Of a stretch of DNA of 64,000 nucleotides, positions 61,542 through 64,000 are shown piece after piece. The translations under genes were made by a program, and so were the position numbers. A model generated the notes under the pieces. The model ran no database searches. It had not been told where the DNA came from and saw nothing but the letters and a program-made list of their open reading frames with translations. Source of the DNA: Actinomadura sp. NBRC 104425 (GTDB taxonomy: Bacteria > Actinomycetota > Actinomycetes > Streptosporangiales > Streptosporangiaceae). The stretch spans positions 39,471-103,470 of the forward strand of contig NZ_BSTN01000022.1 in the NCBI RefSeq assembly GCF_030269545.1. The letters are read 5' to 3'. Position 1 is the stretch's first letter; each line of letters opens with the position of its first letter.

Positions 61542-62384
61542 TTAGCTGTCCTCGTCATGCCGGTAGATCGGCGTCAGCAACTCCGTTCGCAAGGGCTCAT
61601 GGGTGTCCGGGTCGTACTCGGTACCGATCACGACCGAGAAGCGGTCGGCCCCCACCTGTCCCCACAGACTGCCGATATCGGTCGTCAGCAGATGGACCAC
61701 GCCCAAGGAGCCCTCAGGGTGGATGCCCGCGATCGCAAGAAAGTGACCCTTGCCATCCGGCCGGGGCAGACGTCCCAGATACCCCACGTCGTAGGGACGC
61801 TGCGGATCCTCCTCCTGACCCGACCGGTACTCGGCCCCGCTGCGGGTATCGCGCAGCAGCCAACCCCGCTCGTCGCGATCCCAGGCGATCACAGGGTCCT
61901 TGCCGTAGGCGTCCCGCATCGCAGGCGACATCCGAGGACCGCAGATCACCAGCATTCCCGGCCGGTTCAGATCGATCTCACCGTCAAGCGTCACATGGTC
62001 GTAACTGACCGACAGATCGAACGTCCGGGCAAGCTCCTCCAGTCGCTTACCCGTCGTCAGGTCGTCCAGCGCGACATACGTCCGATCACTCGCCGGGTCC
62101 GGACGCAGCGGCGTGACAACGATGACCTCGCCCGAACCGAGGAACGCGCCCTCAGGCGCCGGCCCCGTGTGCCGGATCTGATGGATACGCCCCCGGCTCA
62201 GCCCGGCGGCCTGTGCGATCTGCGCGTACGACATGCCCTGCGCATGCAGATCCTGAATCAGCCGCCGACGCAGCCGAGCAAGCTCGGTGACCTCCTGCTG
62301 AGCCTCCGCCAGACGTTGTGTCGCGACCCGCAGCAGTTCAAAAGGGTCCTTGATCTGGGCGATCCGCTCCAACTCGCCTGGCAT
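61542..62384 (-). CDS. Sigma-like HTH protein with C-terminal sensor domain
   Basis: Protein of 280 residues. The N-terminal 75 residues are helical with a sigma region-4-like helix-turn-helix (LIQDLHAQGMSYAQIAQAAG, LSRGRIHQIRHTGP). The rest (about 85-280) is an alpha/beta domain with PGMLVICGPRMSPAMRDAYG, VIAWDRDERGWLLRDTRSG and GKGHFLAIAGIHPEGSLGVV that I do not recognise. ATG 62384 has GGAGGAG 5 nt upstream. A perfect GTCTAGG palindrome lies 28 bp upstream of the start, so it is probably autoregulated. It could be the control protein of the element. Confidence 0.78.
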   Translation of the reverse strand: MPGELERIAQIKDPFELLRVATQRLAEAQQEVTELARLRRRLIQDLHAQGMSYAQIAQAAGLSRGRIHQIRHTGPAPEGAFLGSGEVIVVTPLRPDPASDRTYVALDDLTTGKRLEELARTFDLSVSYDHVTLDGEIDLNRPGMLVICGPRMSPAMRDAYGKDPVIAWDRDERGWLLRDTRSGAEYRSGQEEDPQRPYDVGYLGRLPRPDGKGHFLAIAGIHPEGSLGVVHLLTTDIGSLWGQVGADRFSVVIGTEYDPDTHEPLRTELLTPIYRHDEDS

Positions 62385-62411
62385 GACGTCTCCTCCGGTG
62401 CCTCCCAGCGA

Positions 62412-62427
62412 GTCTAGGACCCTAGAC
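62412..62427. promoter_or_regulatory. GTCTAGG palindrome upstream of the HTH gene
   Basis: GTCTAGG-AC-CCTAGAC, perfect 7-bp arms, 28 bp before ATG 62384. It shares the half-site with the array at 60595-60690 and with 62927-62936. Confidence 0.65.
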
Positions 62428-62506
62428 ACCGTGACAGAAAGCTCACGCCCGGTCGAGGAGCTCACAGTACGCAGGCGCCGCCGACGACGCGGAATCGGCG
62501 GCCCGC

Positions 62507-62947
62507 TCAAACCTCCACCCCGACGACGTCCGCCCACACCCGACGCCCGACCCTCAGCACCTGCGAGCCCCATGCCTTTGAGACAGCGTCGACGATGAAC
62601 AGCCCGCGACCGTTCACCGCCTCCAGATCGGCTCCCTCGCAGGACATCCGCGGCTCAGATGGCGCGCCCATGTCGACGACGCTCACTCGCACGTGTTCGG
62701 GGAACACCTCCAGCTCCAAGACGAACTTGCCGCCCACCTCCCCACTGGCCGTGTGCTCCACAGCGTTGGTGCACAGCTCGCTCACCACCAGTGCGGCCTG
62801 ATCGGCCAGCTCCTCAGGGACCCGGCCGACCATGAACGCCCAGGCGAATGCCCGAGCCTCGCTGATTGATTCCGGTCGGCCCTCGAACAGGCGAGACAGG
62901 CGCCTCACATCGACCACCGCCCATGCGTCTAGGGGGCTATACGCCAT
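62507..62947 (-). CDS. RsbW-like HATPase
   Basis: Protein of 146 residues with the SpoIIAB/RsbW fold: N box ALVVSELCTNAVEHTA, G1 VSVVDMGAPSEP, G2 VNGRGLFIVDAVSKAWG. Such kinases bind sigma factors or phosphorylate antagonists. No anti-anti-sigma gene is nearby, but a PP2C phosphatase and a sigma-like HTH protein are. ATG 62947 is favoured (AYSPLDAWAVVDVRRL follows); ATG 62977 would add ten residues. Neither has a ribosome site, so leaderless translation is likely. A GTCTAGG element overlaps the first codons. Confidence 0.82.
   Translation of the reverse strand: MAYSPLDAWAVVDVRRLSRLFEGRPESISEARAFAWAFMVGRVPEELADQAALVVSELCTNAVEHTASGEVGGKFVLELEVFPEHVRVSVVDMGAPSEPRMSCEGADLEAVNGRGLFIVDAVSKAWGSQVLRVGRRVWADVVGVEV
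62925..62944. promoter_or_regulatory. GTCTAGG-type element over the HATPase start
   Basis: GTCTAGGGGG at 62927-62936, flanked by GCGT (62925) and ACGC (62944), which form a small inverted repeat. It covers codons 2-7 of the RsbW-like gene. A bound repressor would block transcription start of a leaderless message. Confidence 0.55.
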
Positions 62948-63000
62948 GCGGAACACGCAGCGTACGCCAGACAGCATGGTCTATTCAATCCGCGGAGTGA

Positions 63001-63804
63001 CTAAGAATCGATGATCTCTCGGACCTCGCGAGCCGCCCGCTCGACAAACCCGCGTGCATCAGCCCCGAACACCGCAGTCCGCTCATACTGGTCAAATAGC
63101 TCTGCGTACCTACGGACCTCAGCGGCATCAGTCAAGGTCAATTCCCGCGTGAACGTCTCGACCGTCACCGCCGCATCGCCGTACACCACGAACCCGTGCA
63201 ACGGCACCCGCGGCCACCTGCTCGCCGAGCCCGGCACAACCCCCAGCCGTACGTTCGGCCGCTCCGCCACCGCCAGCACATGCGCAAGCTGGCCGGCCAT
63301 ACACGCCCCCGACCCCGGCCACGTCCGCAACACCCCCTCAGCCAGCACGAAGGTGAACCGCCGACCCTCGCCACCCAGCACCGCCGCCCAGTCCGCCGCC
63401 TCGCCCCCGGAAGAAACCCCGGACTCGGCCACATACTCCGCCGTCCGCAACGGCACCGGCATGACCAACGCTCCGAACGCCCGCACCACCACCGCATCCC
63501 GGGCAAGCTCGACCGCCCGCCCCTCCCGGTAAGACACTCCAGCATCCACCCGCCGAGGCACCGTCGCCGCATACGCATCGCGGACCACCCCGGCCAGCCG
63601 CTCAACCTCCACAGCCTCCAAATCCAACGCCCCAAACAACCGCAACACCACCTCAGGCCCAGAAACCCGCCGCCCAAGCTCCACACGAGACACCGTCGGC
63701 TGAGGCACACCAGCCCGCGCAGCCAACCCAACACCCGACAGCCCCGCAGCCATCCGAAGCCGCCGCAACTCCCGGCCGATCTCCCGCAACCGCTCCTCAC
63801 CCAT
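63001..63804 (-). CDS. XRE-type HTH regulator with DUF5753 in the AICE
   Basis: Protein of 267 residues. HTH at about 5-65 (IGRELRRLRMAAGLSGVGLA, ARAGVPQPTVSRVELGRRVS), then a DUF5753 domain (ALVMPVPLRTAEYVAESGVS, FTFVLAEGVLRTWPGSGACM, VRLGVVPGSASRWPRVPLHG, AAVTVETFTRELTL). ATG 63804 gives a normal length; an upstream in-frame start would add a hydrophobic stretch with no support. It has no DUF397 partner here. A candidate repressor for the element's operators. Confidence 0.83.
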   Translation of the reverse strand: MGEERLREIGRELRRLRMAAGLSGVGLAARAGVPQPTVSRVELGRRVSGPEVVLRLFGALDLEAVEVERLAGVVRDAYAATVPRRVDAGVSYREGRAVELARDAVVVRAFGALVMPVPLRTAEYVAESGVSSGGEAADWAAVLGGEGRRFTFVLAEGVLRTWPGSGACMAGQLAHVLAVAERPNVRLGVVPGSASRWPRVPLHGFVVYGDAAVTVETFTRELTLTDAAEVRRYAELFDQYERTAVFGADARGFVERAAREVREIIDS

Positions 63805-63920
63805 AACCGAGCGTTCTACCACCACCAACCCCAGCAACAGGCCAGCCAGCACGAATTCAGAACCGCAGGACACCAACCACGCCGCCCGCTGGATGAAAAC
63901 TTTCTCTACGTCTTCAAGGG

Positions 63921-63969
63921 CGCCCCGCTGCGCGGGCCGCCGGGCGGCCGCCCGCCCCGGCGCGCCGGG
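63921..63969. repeat. Cluster of perfect GC palindromes
   Basis: Includes GGGCGGCCGCCC (63942-63953) and CCCGGCGCGCCGGG (63956-63969) back to back, after a small CCCGC/GCGGG stem. It is upstream of the XRE gene and near the window edge. It may be a structured regulatory or termination element; the neighbour on the right is not visible. Confidence 0.6.
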
Positions 63970-64000
63970 CGTGCGGCCTCTTCGGTCCGATCCCGCCGCG

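Overview
The window is high-GC actinomycete DNA. The gene types (Scr1-type XRE/DUF397 pairs, an AfsR-like regulator, DUF574-type methyltransferase, a pSAM2-like integrative element) fit a filamentous member of the Streptosporangiales, perhaps Thermomonosporaceae. That placement is inference; there is no rRNA here to confirm it.

Layout, left to right. 1-8.1 kb: the last 46 codons of an OleC-like AMP ligase, a decayed fragment of an OleD-like reductase, and on the minus strand one large PKS (KS-AT-DH-cMT-ER-KR) whose ACP survives only as a broken relic after the stop codon. 8.7-15.8 kb: a small unknown gene, then an aldehyde/oxidation locus (flavin monooxygenase diverging from two paralogous GAF regulators, an aldehyde dehydrogenase and DUF779), closed by clear terminators. 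16.3-25.6 kb: regulators (XRE-DUF5753, AfsR/SARP-NB-ARC-TPR beside an MFS exporter), a broken MmcQ/YjbR gene, a three-gene Scr1-type module, and an HATPase protein.

26.0-29.5 kb is a lower-GC defence patch. Three minus-strand genes carry the pieces of a ScoMcrA-like modification-dependent restriction system: a 101-residue head-domain ORF with no normal start codon, an SBD-HNH nuclease coupled to it by a GTGA overlap, and an SRA-like protein with a PD-(D/E)XK-like C-terminus. Around them lie a decayed IS256 transposase, a 78-aa orphan gene and a broken second copy of the HNH domain.

29.5-53.1 kb is mixed chromosome: an LVIVD-like relic, methyltransferase, sialidase, FAD monooxygenase with palindromic operators, PfkB kinase, two frameshifted genes, an XRE-ImmA/IrrE pair, a group 2 sigma factor, a CBM2 protein, a cNMP-binding/cyclase fusion, a three-subunit cobalt-type nitrile hydratase (split beta chain), a glycerophosphodiesterase, a membrane cyclase and an amino acid permease.

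53.4 kb to the end: tRNA-Asp and tRNA-Phe, then an integrated AICE of the pSAM2 type reading leftward: integrase, excisionase, RepSA-like HUH replicase, small membrane and DUF2637 proteins, FtsK-like transfer ATPase, SCO3933-type protein, then PP2C, a sigma-like HTH protein, an RsbW-like ATPase and an XRE regulator. Elements built on GTCTAGG recur before several of these units and are probably the element's operators. The distal attachment site is not inside the window.
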